From DATJYV01 sp035499415 (GTDB taxonomy: Bacteria; Bacteroidota; Ignavibacteria; UBA10030): a stretch of 18,557 bases of DNA. Position numbers and translations under genes: made by a program. Under the pieces are notes generated by a model. It was not told where the DNA came from and did no database searches. It worked only from the letters and a program-made list of their open reading frames with translations. Location: assembly GCA_035499415.1 (NCBI GenBank), contig DATJYV010000203.1, positions 1-18,557 on the forward strand, read 5' to 3'. Shown here one piece after another: positions 6,426-14,628 of this stretch. The number at the start of each line of letters is the position of its first letter. Within the stretch, counting starts at the first letter, position 1.

Positions 6426-9266
6426 CTATTCGCTGAACTTCCACGTTCTCACCCACTGCGTTCCACAGATCGCGTTGAACGGACAGCGCGGACATTCATC
6501 CTGAAGTCGCTCGGGGGGTACGAATTGTTTGGTCTCATCAGTGATCTCGCGCGCCACAGAGAGAAGAGCTCTTTCCGAAGACTGGTACATCTCATCCACG
6601 CTCAACCCTTTCGCATCCATTCCCACCTCGATGGAGTCGTTTATGCGATTCTGCCCGAGATAGAGATATGCGGGGATTACCGAGGCCGGTGATACGTGGT
6701 TGTGTTCGACATACAGAAATTGATACATCGGCAGTTGAAATGATTTCACCGCATCCTTCCACGAACCCTCCGGCGGTGCCTTGAGCTTCTCAAAGTCCAC
6801 CGCCGGGCCGGACGGACGCTTCCCCGTCTTGTAATCCAGAATGCGAATCGCATCATCCCGCCTTTCGATCCGGTCCAGTCTCCCCTCAAATATGAACCCC
6901 TCCTTCTCAACGGATATTTCCCGTTCCACGTCCTCTATCGTTATCGCGTTTTTCGCGACCGCCGGGACCTGGTAATATTCCAGAAAATTCCTCAACTGCC
7001 TCTTTACCTGATGCATGAGCAATTGGAGTTCTCCCGCCGGCCGGTCGCCAAGCGTTTCGCGGAACTGACGATCCGCAATCCGCTCAATCTCTTTCGCTTC
7101 CACGTCCGATTCTTTCATCACCTTCCCGATCTTGCCACGGAAGAATTCGCCGAGAATCCTGTGGACGAGATTTCCGACATCCATCGCATTGAATTCATCG
7201 TCAACATCCGCCGCTTCCCGCAACCCGAGGACGTACGTGTAATAAAACCTGATCTGACACCGGAGGTATTCGTCCAGCTTCGAGGACGAAAATTTCATCG
7301 ACCGAAGGCGGTCGATCGTCTCTTCTGTTTTTGGAACCGGCTTCGGGGGAAGGTTCGAGAGATTCACCCTGTACTGGATGGTTTGAATCCGCGATTCCTC
7401 GTCGATCAGCGCTCCTGCCTCCTGCTCCAGTTCCCACTGGAGCTTCTGCACGAACCGGCTTCTTTCCCGCCTCTCATCTTCACAAAAGAAAATGTGAACC
7501 TCCTTCGACCCGCGGATGAGAAGATTCCAATAATACTCTGCGAGCACATCCCGGTCATGCGAGGTTTCCAGTTGCAGCTTCGTCCGGAGCTGGTCCGGGA
7601 GGAGAACATGCGAACCGTGATGCCCGGGGAGGACGTCGTCGTTCGCGTCGAGGATGAACACCCGTTCGAACGGAAGATTCCGGGTTTCCAGAAGACCCAG
7701 GACCTGGAGCCCCCGGAGCGGCGTGCCGGGAAAATGGATCTCCAGCTGGCTGACCGCGCTCCGGAAGAACGACACGAGCCCCTCCACGTCGCTCAGCTTC
7801 TCTTGCCCCAGAAGCGAAGCGGACATGGACGAAAAAGATTCCAGAAATTTTTCGGCCGTCTGCCCGAAGAACGGATAGTCTCCCGCCCCGCTCTCGCGGC
7901 GGAGGAATTCAAGGATGTCGGCGCATCGCTCGCCGAACTCTCCGACCCGCCGCACGTCCGTCAACTTCCGGATCGTCTCCTCGTGGATCCGGTGGAGATG
8001 CACGCGGATCTCTTCGGCCTGCACCTGCGCGGCGCCGTCGGAGGCCGAATCGGCAACGGCTGTAAAGAGGTCGGCCGCCGACTCAATCTCCGCGAGTGCG
8101 ATGCGTCCTTTCGAGCGTTGCTTTTGGAGCCGGCTCTCGATTGCGTGAAGCAGCGTTCGCGTCACATCGCTTCGGCCTTGCCAGCGAATGTTCTTGACGT
8201 AGGGATGCAGGATGAATGCGACATAGGAAGAGACAGAAAAATATTCACCGGTCGCGGACAGATGAAGATTGAGAAGGTTCAGAAAGAAGCCGTAGAGCGG
8301 CGTTCTCGAGAGCGGGTAGCCGAGAGAGATGTTGTATTCTTCGGGATTGAGGAGAGCCAGCGGTTCGCGAACGACGGGGAACAACGCTTCCGCGGCCGGC
8401 AATACGACAACCGTTCCCGGGTCGGGCTGCGCTCCGCTTTCCTTCAATGCGCGAATCTTGTCGTTCAGGACGAATACCTGCCCGTGCGTGTCGGCGGCCT
8501 TATAGAAATGGAATTGCGGAGCGCTCGAACGCTCTTCGTTCGGCCGCGCCGCGACGACGCCCAGGAGGTCGAGCTGTTTGTCGAGGCCGGGGCCTTCCTG
8601 AAAGAAAACCGTCGCATTGAGACGCTCCGCCACGCCGCGGAAGATCCTTCTTTCGAGCGGCGTGAGAGCGTAAAAGCCCGCGATCACGCACGTGTCGAAC
8701 TCCGTGAGCTCGAGAGCGTTAAATGCGTTTGCCGCTCTTTCGTATTGCATCGACCGCGTGCACTTCGACGACGCCCCGACCGCCGCGTAAAATTTTTCGT
8801 AATACACCGGTAAGAGCTGATACCGGCTGTAGGGAGCGGCCCCGAGATGCTGCCGAATCTGCTGCGCCGAGACCTCCGCCATGCGGAGCTCTTCGAGTTC
8901 GGCAAAAAGGGAGAAACCCAGCGGAAGAAAGCTCTGCAGGTCGGTGAAGTGCTTTTCGCCAATTCTGTTTTTCAAGGATCGGTGAACGTGATACAGCAAG
9001 GCGACCGCGTCGAGGTCGCTCAGCTTCGTCGGGCGCTCGTGGACATGCTCGTCGAGCACGTACGCAACAAATTCGTCGAATGAGTTGATGCGCGGCGGGA
9101 TGAACGCCCGGCCGCTGCGTTCGGCCAGGAGTTTCCGAAGTACGTGCGCAGGGCGCTTGCCCGGGAAGAGGACCAGGGACCGGCGATAATCGCCGGCGGT
9201 GCCGGCGAGCGCAGACGCCACTTCTTCGATCGCGTTCTGCCCGTGTGCGAGAATGCGGCAGTTCAT
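6426..9266 (-). CDS. addB: AddB-family helicase-like/nuclease subunit (PD-(D/E)XK with iron-sulfur cluster motif)
   Basis: The 946-residue partner of AddA in end resection of double-strand breaks has a C-terminal nuclease domain. Catalytic residues seen are Asp798 (G-R-L-D-R-I) and Asp811-Tyr-Lys813 (I-L-D-Y-K-T-G). Four cysteines frame it as in AddB iron-sulfur nucleases: Cys670 (L-R-C-Q), then Cys925-X2-Cys928-X5-Cys934 at the C-terminus. The N-terminal half resembles a superfamily 1 helicase fold but lacks a normal Walker A; the nearest stretch is L-F-P-G-K-R-P-A-H near residue 35, so ATPase activity is unlikely there. Its ATG (9266-9264) overlaps the addA stop as TGATG, which argues against the TTG one codon upstream and implies translational coupling. 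The family's usual length is about 950-1170 residues, so it is compact but whole. Confidence 0.88.
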   Translation of the reverse strand: MNCRILAHGQNAIEEVASALAGTAGDYRRSLVLFPGKRPAHVLRKLLAERSGRAFIPPRINSFDEFVAYVLDEHVHERPTKLSDLDAVALLYHVHRSLKNRIGEKHFTDLQSFLPLGFSLFAELEELRMAEVSAQQIRQHLGAAPYSRYQLLPVYYEKFYAAVGASSKCTRSMQYERAANAFNALELTEFDTCVIAGFYALTPLERRIFRGVAERLNATVFFQEGPGLDKQLDLLGVVAARPNEERSSAPQFHFYKAADTHGQVFVLNDKIRALKESGAQPDPGTVVVLPAAEALFPVVREPLALLNPEEYNISLGYPLSRTPLYGFFLNLLNLHLSATGEYFSVSSYVAFILHPYVKNIRWQGRSDVTRTLLHAIESRLQKQRSKGRIALAEIESAADLFTAVADSASDGAAQVQAEEIRVHLHRIHEETIRKLTDVRRVGEFGERCADILEFLRRESGAGDYPFFGQTAEKFLESFSSMSASLLGQEKLSDVEGLVSFFRSAVSQLEIHFPGTPLRGLQVLGLLETRNLPFERVFILDANDDVLPGHHGSHVLLPDQLRTKLQLETSHDRDVLAEYYWNLLIRGSKEVHIFFCEDERRERSRFVQKLQWELEQEAGALIDEESRIQTIQYRVNLSNLPPKPVPKTEETIDRLRSMKFSSSKLDEYLRCQIRFYYTYVLGLREAADVDDEFNAMDVGNLVHRILGEFFRGKIGKVMKESDVEAKEIERIADRQFRETLGDRPAGELQLLMHQVKRQLRNFLEYYQVPAVAKNAITIEDVEREISVEKEGFIFEGRLDRIERRDDAIRILDYKTGKRPSGPAVDFEKLKAPPEGSWKDAVKSFQLPMYQFLYVEHNHVSPASVIPAYLYLGQNRINDSIEVGMDAKGLSVDEMYQSSERALLSVAREITDETKQFVPPERLQDECPRCPFNAICGTQWVRTWKFSE

Positions 9267-12200
9267 CAAAACGTCTTCGTGATGTTCAGGTCCAAATACG
9301 CCAGCATCCCCCGGACGGTGCGGCCGGGATAGATCTGCCGGAGAACCCTCATGTACCCGTCGATTTGGTTTTCATGCTCCCCGTCCATCTTCCCGGTCTT
9401 GAAATCGACCACGGTGACGGCGCCGGGGGAGAGGATGACTCTGTCCATCCGGAACAACTCGCCCGACTCCGAAACGAATTCCTGTTCGCGAAATGGCGGA
9501 ATGCCCTCCGCGTTCCGGCTGAAGAGAGGACCGACCGACCCGTCTTCGAGAAATCTCCGGATTATTCCGACCGTCTCCCGCTCGTTCACATCGACCTGCA
9601 TTGCCTTGCACAATTCCGAGACGGTTGAACCTAATCCCGACGCCGTCTCCGGGTCCCAATACTCGATTTTCGCGAGTACTGCATGGATCAACTCGCCACG
9701 CTGTACATCTTTGCGCGACACCACCGTCTCCTTCGCTCCCGGAAAACCGCCTTCATGTGCGTGGTGCACGGTCTCCCCGAGCCGCGATTCCGGCCGATGC
9801 AGCTGCACGACCGGAGGTTTCGCCGCCGGACCGAATCCCTCGCGGGGCAGCAAGGACGAAGTCCCCTCCTTCTCGTTCGTCCGGATGCTCAGGACGTACA
9901 TTTCGACCTCCGCGCGAGTGAGCCCGACGTACAGCTGATTGAGTTTGTCCACCTTCCGCCGATCCCGCCCCTCATCGTAGATTTTTGCAAGATCTTCGTC
10001 TGCCTTCCGTTCCGCCTGGGTGATGTGGAGGATGTGCAGTTTTCCGTCTTTCTCTTCTATTTCGAATCCCGTACTCCGGTCGCGCCCATCATAGAGGAGC
10101 ACCATGGTCACGGGAAAACCAAGTCCCTTTGCCTTGTGAATCGTCATCAGCGGAACGGCGTCGGTTTCGCGCGGCAGCGCGAGTTTCCATTCCTCGCCCT
10201 CTTCATCAGAGCGTACGAATTCCCGGAGCCCGTTTTCTCCCGCGTCCTCGAACCTCTTGACGACTTCAAGCAATTTTGCGAGCGCTCCCTCCTCGCCGGG
10301 CATGAGCTGGAATGCCCTGAATTTCTTGATGGCGGAGGACGTGAGGTCATACAGAGGGAGATATCCCGCCGTCTTGAACAACTGTTCGAAATATTTTCTC
10401 CATAAATCGGGATACGAAGCCCGAAATCGGGTATACGTCGCTCCCGGGTATCCGGCGGCACCGCGAGGGTGGAGGAGGAATCTGGACAACTCCCGGGCCG
10501 GAATCGAAAGGTTGTCGGATCCAAGAACAGCCGCAAACAAGTCGCCCAGGATGAATGTTGAGAATGAAAGGTCGTCGACCGGAGAATCGAGAAATCGAAG
10601 GAGGGCGAGAAGCTCCGCGACCACCTTCCTCGACCGGATGTCGAGTCCGCTGTGCGAAAGAAAAGGAATCGATTCCTTGCTCAACCAACTGCTCACTTCG
10701 ACGACATTCGCATTATTCGGTGTGATGAGCGCGATGTCGCGATAACGAAACCCCCGGGCGATGCAATCCCGGACGATCTCGATGATCTTTTGTCGTTCGG
10801 GGCGGTCTCCGTCGTCGGAATCCCGGTCGAAGAACGAGACCTCAACATAGCCGCGTCCCTTTTGCTCCGGAGACGGCTCTTGTTTGTATGTCGCAAGCCC
10901 GCTCGGGTGCGTCACGGATTCGGACAACGTTTCCGGCAAGATCTCCTTAAAAACCCGCTCGTTGAACCGGACGATTTTTTCTCCCGACCGGTGGTTTTCG
11001 TGCAGTTCGAGAACTCTTCTCGGAGCCGACGGAAACTCATCCTTTTCGAGCAACTGCTTCATGATTCGCCAGTCGGCGCCGCGGAACCCGAAGATCGATT
11101 GCTTCATATCGCCGACGATGAAGAGCGTTCCCGTCGTGCCGAGCGAATTCTCAACGAGCGGTTTCAGCGTTTCCCATTGGAGGGGGTTGGTGTCCTGGAA
11201 TTCATCGATCAGGTAGTGCAGGATCTGCTCTCCAAGATTGAAGTAGATTTCCGGGGCTTGATTCTCACGCACAAAATGAGCCAGGATTCGGGTCAGAGCG
11301 CCGATCTCGATCGAGCCGGACGACCGTCTCACTTCCTTCATGCTGTCTTCAAGCTCCAGCAATAATGTTGCCGCCGGCTGGTAATGCTGATACGCGCGCA
11401 GACGAATTCCCTCCTGCCGCAACAAGCCGATCCGCTCCGTGCGCCGCCCGATCTCCCTTCTCACATTCGGGGCGAGCGACCGCTCGTCCGCGGCATAGAG
11501 CGGGTCGAACGAACCGAGGGAACAGAGCCGCGCAAGGTCCTTTTGCTTCGCCGCTTCGCGGTACTTTTCGAATTCACGCTTCTGTTTCAACCCCAGCCGG
11601 TCCATATCTTTGGCAAGAGCCGCGACTTCATCCACCAGTTTCCCGGTCAGCTTCCGGATCGCCGGCGTGCGGTCCTTTGCAGCCAGCGGGGTGAACCGAT
11701 GGAGGACTTGTTTGTAGATCTTCATCACCTCATCGCGCATCCGTTGAACCGGGTCCCACAGATACCTTGCCTTCGCATTCTCACGCTCTTCGAGCGCCTC
11801 CGCCTTTCCACCCAAAAGTTCGAGAGCCGGTTCGTCCAGCGACAGGATATAGCGGTCGAATGATTCGTGAAAGAGGGATGTGTCGTCGAGCTTGATCTCA
11901 AAATCGTTTGAGAGCCCCATCTCGAGGGCGGACGCGCGAAAGATTTGAATGAGGAAACTGTCGATGGTCTGGATCTGGAAATCCCCGTAATAATCCAGGA
12001 TCGTTTCGACGACGGTGCCCGCCTCGAGCTGGAGCCGGCCCGGCTGCAGGTCGACAAGCCCTTCCAATCGTGCGATCCCTCCCGGGTCGCCCAGGGCGAC
12101 GAGCTTGAGGAGCTCAAGAATTCTCTTTTTCATTTCCCGCACCGCGTTGTTCGTAAACGTCACGGCGAGGATGTTCGGCAGCTTCCGGGGATGGACATGC

Positions 12201-12325
12201 GGAGAGACGAGGAACTGCGCCAACCGGTCGGTCAGCGTTCTCGTTTTTCCCGATCCCGCAGAGGCGGTGACGATGAGCTGGTCAGGAAACGGGAGATCGG
12301 TGTCGCGTTGCAGAAGCGTGGGCAT
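9266..12325 (-). CDS. addA: AddA-type ATP-dependent helicase/nuclease subunit (UvrD/RecB superfamily)
   Basis: The 1019-residue motor and nuclease subunit carries superfamily 1A motifs in order. These are Walker A A-S-A-G-S-G-K-T (Lys27); motif II D-E-F-Q-D-T-N (Asp374-Glu375); G-D-M-K-Q-S-I-F-G-F-R-G; L-H-E-N-H-R-S; T-I-H-K-A-K-G-L; and Y-V-G-L-T-R-A near residue 800. The C-terminus is a RecB-like PD-(D/E)XK nuclease: R-G-E-L-I-H-A-V-L, Asp961 (F-R-M-D-R) and Asp974-Phe-Lys976. Both AddA and AddB keep nuclease residues, as expected for the two-nuclease AddAB complex rather than RecBCD. The protein is somewhat shorter than Bacillus AddA (about 1230). It is the first gene of the addA-addB unit, behind a candidate promoter 30 bp upstream. 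No Shine-Dalgarno is visible before ATG 12325. Confidence 0.92.
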   Translation of the reverse strand: MPTLLQRDTDLPFPDQLIVTASAGSGKTRTLTDRLAQFLVSPHVHPRKLPNILAVTFTNNAVREMKKRILELLKLVALGDPGGIARLEGLVDLQPGRLQLEAGTVVETILDYYGDFQIQTIDSFLIQIFRASALEMGLSNDFEIKLDDTSLFHESFDRYILSLDEPALELLGGKAEALEERENAKARYLWDPVQRMRDEVMKIYKQVLHRFTPLAAKDRTPAIRKLTGKLVDEVAALAKDMDRLGLKQKREFEKYREAAKQKDLARLCSLGSFDPLYAADERSLAPNVRREIGRRTERIGLLRQEGIRLRAYQHYQPAATLLLELEDSMKEVRRSSGSIEIGALTRILAHFVRENQAPEIYFNLGEQILHYLIDEFQDTNPLQWETLKPLVENSLGTTGTLFIVGDMKQSIFGFRGADWRIMKQLLEKDEFPSAPRRVLELHENHRSGEKIVRFNERVFKEILPETLSESVTHPSGLATYKQEPSPEQKGRGYVEVSFFDRDSDDGDRPERQKIIEIVRDCIARGFRYRDIALITPNNANVVEVSSWLSKESIPFLSHSGLDIRSRKVVAELLALLRFLDSPVDDLSFSTFILGDLFAAVLGSDNLSIPARELSRFLLHPRGAAGYPGATYTRFRASYPDLWRKYFEQLFKTAGYLPLYDLTSSAIKKFRAFQLMPGEEGALAKLLEVVKRFEDAGENGLREFVRSDEEGEEWKLALPRETDAVPLMTIHKAKGLGFPVTMVLLYDGRDRSTGFEIEEKDGKLHILHITQAERKADEDLAKIYDEGRDRRKVDKLNQLYVGLTRAEVEMYVLSIRTNEKEGTSSLLPREGFGPAAKPPVVQLHRPESRLGETVHHAHEGGFPGAKETVVSRKDVQRGELIHAVLAKIEYWDPETASGLGSTVSELCKAMQVDVNERETVGIIRRFLEDGSVGPLFSRNAEGIPPFREQEFVSESGELFRMDRVILSPGAVTVVDFKTGKMDGEHENQIDGYMRVLRQIYPGRTVRGMLAYLDLNITKTF

Positions 12326-12355
12326 TAAGAGAATCGCGAAAGAAGACGGAGAGAC

Positions 12356-12384
12356 AAACTATCGAAGGAAGTGGAGAGAGTCAA
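12356..12384 (-). promoter_or_regulatory. Candidate promoter of addAB
   Basis: On the minus strand the site reads TTGACT (12384-12379), 17 bases, TAGTTT (12361-12356). It also reads as TTTG-N20-TAGTTTG, close to the Bacteroidota TTTG/TAnnTTTG arrangement. The start of transcription would fall about 23 nt before the addA ATG. The preceding operon ends at 12502, so addAB has room for its own promoter. Confidence 0.55.
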
Positions 12385-12392
12385 ACGAAGTG

Positions 12393-12460
12393 GAGCAGCT
12401 CTCAGCAATCGGCTATCAGCTGTCAGCGCCTGGCTTTTGGCGGCTCGCGAACAGCTTTCA
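12393..12460. repeat. Degenerate intergenic repeat with CTCAGC/TATCAGC/TGTCAGC units
   Basis: Short near-identical units (CTCAGCAATCGG, CTATCAGC, TGTCAGCGCC) follow each other in the gap between the lipoprotein gene and addA. Translated forward the stretch gives Q-L-S-A-I-G-Y-Q-L-S-A. That resembles the well-known spurious peptide produced by dispersed TCAGCTATCAGC-type intergenic repeats of many environmental bacterial genomes. The rest of the 12326-12501 gap holds only the candidate addAB promoter. Confidence 0.55.
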
Positions 12461-12501
12461 CCTTCCAAATGTAATCGCGAGCGTTCTTTGCGCCCGCCCC
12501 C

Positions 12502-13194
12502 TTATCTCCCCTTCCCCATCACCTTAAACATCACGTATTTCGCCCCGAGAGTCATCGGCGGGCTCACCTCTCCCTTTCTGAGCGTCATCAACCGTTCCCG
12601 TATCTCGGCGGGATATCTTCGCACATCGACCCAGCCGATCCTTCCACCCTCCACCGCAGTTTTGGCTCCGGAATACCGAAACGCAACAGAGTCAAACTCC
12701 TCACCGCGCCGGACCGCATCATACGCGGAGTCGATGCAGTCACGCGTGTCGCACTCTATCTCGGAAAGGGAAAGAAGAATGGGGTCCAGGAACTGGAGGT
12801 GAATCGGGAACCGGACTGTCGTAGGGACGGGCTTCTGCCCCATCATCGCAGGAATGAATTTCCACGAGAGAATCCTGCGGAGCGCTTCCGCGTTCCACGC
12901 CGTATCGCCCGTACCCCGGACGAATTGCGCCAGCGTGACGCCTCCGGCTGCGTCGATGTCGAGCTGAATCTCGAGCTTCGGTGCATCTGTCGCAATCGCC
13001 ATCGTGAAGGGGGGAAGAGGAGTCTGTTCGACGAGGCGCGGAACGGACGAAGCCTCGTCCACAGACGGAACCGTGGAACAGCCGGCGAGAAGGAGAATCG
13101 TCAGGCACCACAGAGTTCGCTCAGGGTGAAGCTTCGATTTCCTGAATCTCCAGGTCGTACGAGTACTTATCGAAGTATATGTTGGTCTCTCCAT
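12502..13194 (-). CDS. Lipoprotein with TonB C-terminal-type domain and parvulin-type (PPIC) domain
   Basis: The 230-residue protein has a long basic N-terminus (residues 1-27), a hydrophobic stretch and a lipobox L-A-G-C with lipidated Cys39, so it is likely anchored in an envelope membrane. Residues 72-135 match the TonB C-terminal pattern (central G-G-V-T-L-A, then W-N-A-E-A-L-R and W-K-F-I-P-A). Residues 144-227 match a parvulin rotamase: a helix with R-R-G-E-E-F-D-S-V-A, then G-G-R-I-G-W-V, then L-R-K-G-E-V-S-P-P. Both histidines usual in the parvulin core are missing (L-L-S-L-S replaces the R-H-I-L strand and K-Y-V-M-F replaces G-Y-H), so isomerase activity is doubtful. ATG 13194 is chosen because GGGGAGG stands 6 nt upstream, although it overlaps the transglutaminase gene by 74 nt. 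It is the last gene of the STAS operon. Confidence 0.72.
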   Translation of the reverse strand: MERPTYTSISTRTTWRFRKSKLHPERTLWCLTILLLAGCSTVPSVDEASSVPRLVEQTPLPPFTMAIATDAPKLEIQLDIDAAGGVTLAQFVRGTGDTAWNAEALRRILSWKFIPAMMGQKPVPTTVRFPIHLQFLDPILLSLSEIECDTRDCIDSAYDAVRRGEEFDSVAFRYSGAKTAVEGGRIGWVDVRRYPAEIRERLMTLRKGEVSPPMTLGAKYVMFKVMGKGR

Positions 13195-14602
13195 ATTCCA
13201 CCTCCCCGCGTTGAAAATCGACGTCGTCCGACCGCATCGAGCGCTTTGGAGGGTCGAGCGTTTGCGAATGATCCCCGTTTGCCGCGACGCGGTATTGGTC
13301 CAGCCCGCCGAAGTAAAAACGGCGGACTTCCTGTTTCTGTTCCCCGGTGAGCCCCTGAAAGTATCGGACCGCGAGAATTCCCATATACGGGTCGACCGGC
13401 ACCCATCCCCACGGCCGGATGTAAATTTCCGCCCAATCGTGGATCACTTTGCCGCCGGGAAACGTGAACCATCCCGACTGCCACCGGGCGGGAATTCCTC
13501 TGTATCGGCACAGCGTAATATAGAGTAACGACTCCTCGCCGCAATCTCCCCACATGTTTGTCAGACAGTAATCGCTGATGTTCCGGATCGTCGAATACTC
13601 GAGCGCGTAACTGTACTTCACGTTGTCCGTCAACCAATCATAAAACTTCCGGGCAATGACAACAGGATTCGTTTCGTTCCCCGCCACTTGCGCGGACAGA
13701 TTTTTCACACGGTCCGTGAAGACGACGTGCGGCCCCTCCTCCGTGAATTTCCGAACTGCGGCGTCGAGGACTCCGGACGGTTCGGCCTTCGCCGGGTCCA
13801 ACTCGAACCGGACGCCGTCGTGGACGTACGTATACTCGATCTTGAATTCCACCGGCCTGTCCGCCGACGCCTTCTGTTCGAAAAATGCCGAGCGAATCGG
13901 GCTCTCGTCCGCTCCGACCGTCTGAACGGGGGGCGACGTCCCGACGATTTTGAAATCGCGCTGGTACGGATAGCTTCGAGGAATCGGTATCCATGCGCGG
14001 ACCAGTTCCCCTGCCGGTACGGCGTTCGGCCTGACCTTGACCACCATCTTCGTGTCGAACCGCTTCGGCAGGACATACGGTTTGCCCTCTTCGCGCGAGG
14101 CCTTTTCGATCGCAACGCAATCCTCCCACACACTTTTTTCAAACGCCGAGCGGTCGACGGGGCCGATCCTTCGCGCCGCAGCATCCGGATAGCGCCAGAA
14201 CAAATTGCTCCTGCTGACACCGACATAGTACATCGTCCCGTCGATGACCCTCCCTTCAAATCGCCCCTCCTTTACCCACGAATCGAACTCATCCCGCGTC
14301 AGCTCCTTCACGGATTTTTGAAGCACGCCGAAGAGCTGATCCTCCGTGAGGGTGAAGTCGAGCCTGATGCGGTTCAGCCGGTCGAGTTCGAACTCAAGCC
14401 GCTTGCGCTCGACGACGGGAAGATCGTTCGACTTGAGGGCATCGCGCAGGACCCGTTCGGATTCTGCAAACTTGCCGGACTGTTCAAGGAGCGAGGCGTC
14501 CGCCCGAACGGAGGGCTGGGCGGGAGCGGAGCCCAGGAGGAGGATTAAGCTTAAGGTTGAGGCGAAGGTTAATCGGAAGATCTTGCAGGGCAGGCGAGGC
14601 AT
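13121..14602 (-). CDS. Exported transglutaminase-like (papain-fold) protein
   Basis: The 493-residue protein begins with a signal peptide (basic start, hydrophobic core about residues 10-24, A-P-A-Q cleavage region). The transglutaminase-core domain lies at about 310-420 with the catalytic triad visible: Cys354 in W-G-D-C-G-E-E, His388 in I-H-D-W-A-E and Asp404 in P-V-D-P. The region before it (about 180-300) is a beta-rich domain of the kind often found ahead of such cores; residues 30-170 are not recognised. Bacterial members act as peptidases, cross-linkers or amidases and the substrate cannot be inferred. The gene starts 26 bp after the preceding membrane-protein gene. Its 3' end contains the ribosome-binding site and first codons of the TonB/parvulin lipoprotein gene, so the two are probably coupled and may act together in the periplasm. 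Confidence 0.85.
   Translation of the reverse strand: MPRLPCKIFRLTFASTLSLILLLGSAPAQPSVRADASLLEQSGKFAESERVLRDALKSNDLPVVERKRLEFELDRLNRIRLDFTLTEDQLFGVLQKSVKELTRDEFDSWVKEGRFEGRVIDGTMYYVGVSRSNLFWRYPDAAARRIGPVDRSAFEKSVWEDCVAIEKASREEGKPYVLPKRFDTKMVVKVRPNAVPAGELVRAWIPIPRSYPYQRDFKIVGTSPPVQTVGADESPIRSAFFEQKASADRPVEFKIEYTYVHDGVRFELDPAKAEPSGVLDAAVRKFTEEGPHVVFTDRVKNLSAQVAGNETNPVVIARKFYDWLTDNVKYSYALEYSTIRNISDYCLTNMWGDCGEESLLYITLCRYRGIPARWQSGWFTFPGGKVIHDWAEIYIRPWGWVPVDPYMGILAVRYFQGLTGEQKQEVRRFYFGGLDQYRVAANGDHSQTLDPPKRSMRSDDVDFQRGEVEYGETNIYFDKYSYDLEIQEIEASP
13201..13207 (-). promoter_or_regulatory. Ribosome-binding site deciding the start of the TonB/parvulin lipoprotein gene
   Basis: GGGGAGG on the minus strand lies 6 nt before ATG 13194 and inside the coding sequence of the upstream transglutaminase gene. 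It is the reason for accepting a start 74 nt inside that gene. After the upstream stop, only a CTG codon with no Shine-Dalgarno is available. Confidence 0.6.
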
Positions 14603-14628
14603 TCTGTTCTCGGAAAGTTCAATCTAAT

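Noticed and set aside
7011..8813. 600-codon open frame on the plus strand
   Set aside because: It lies fully antisense to addB, whose nuclease and cysteine motifs are clear. Its translation is Arg/Glu/Val-rich with no domain, as expected from the mirror of a GC-rich gene.
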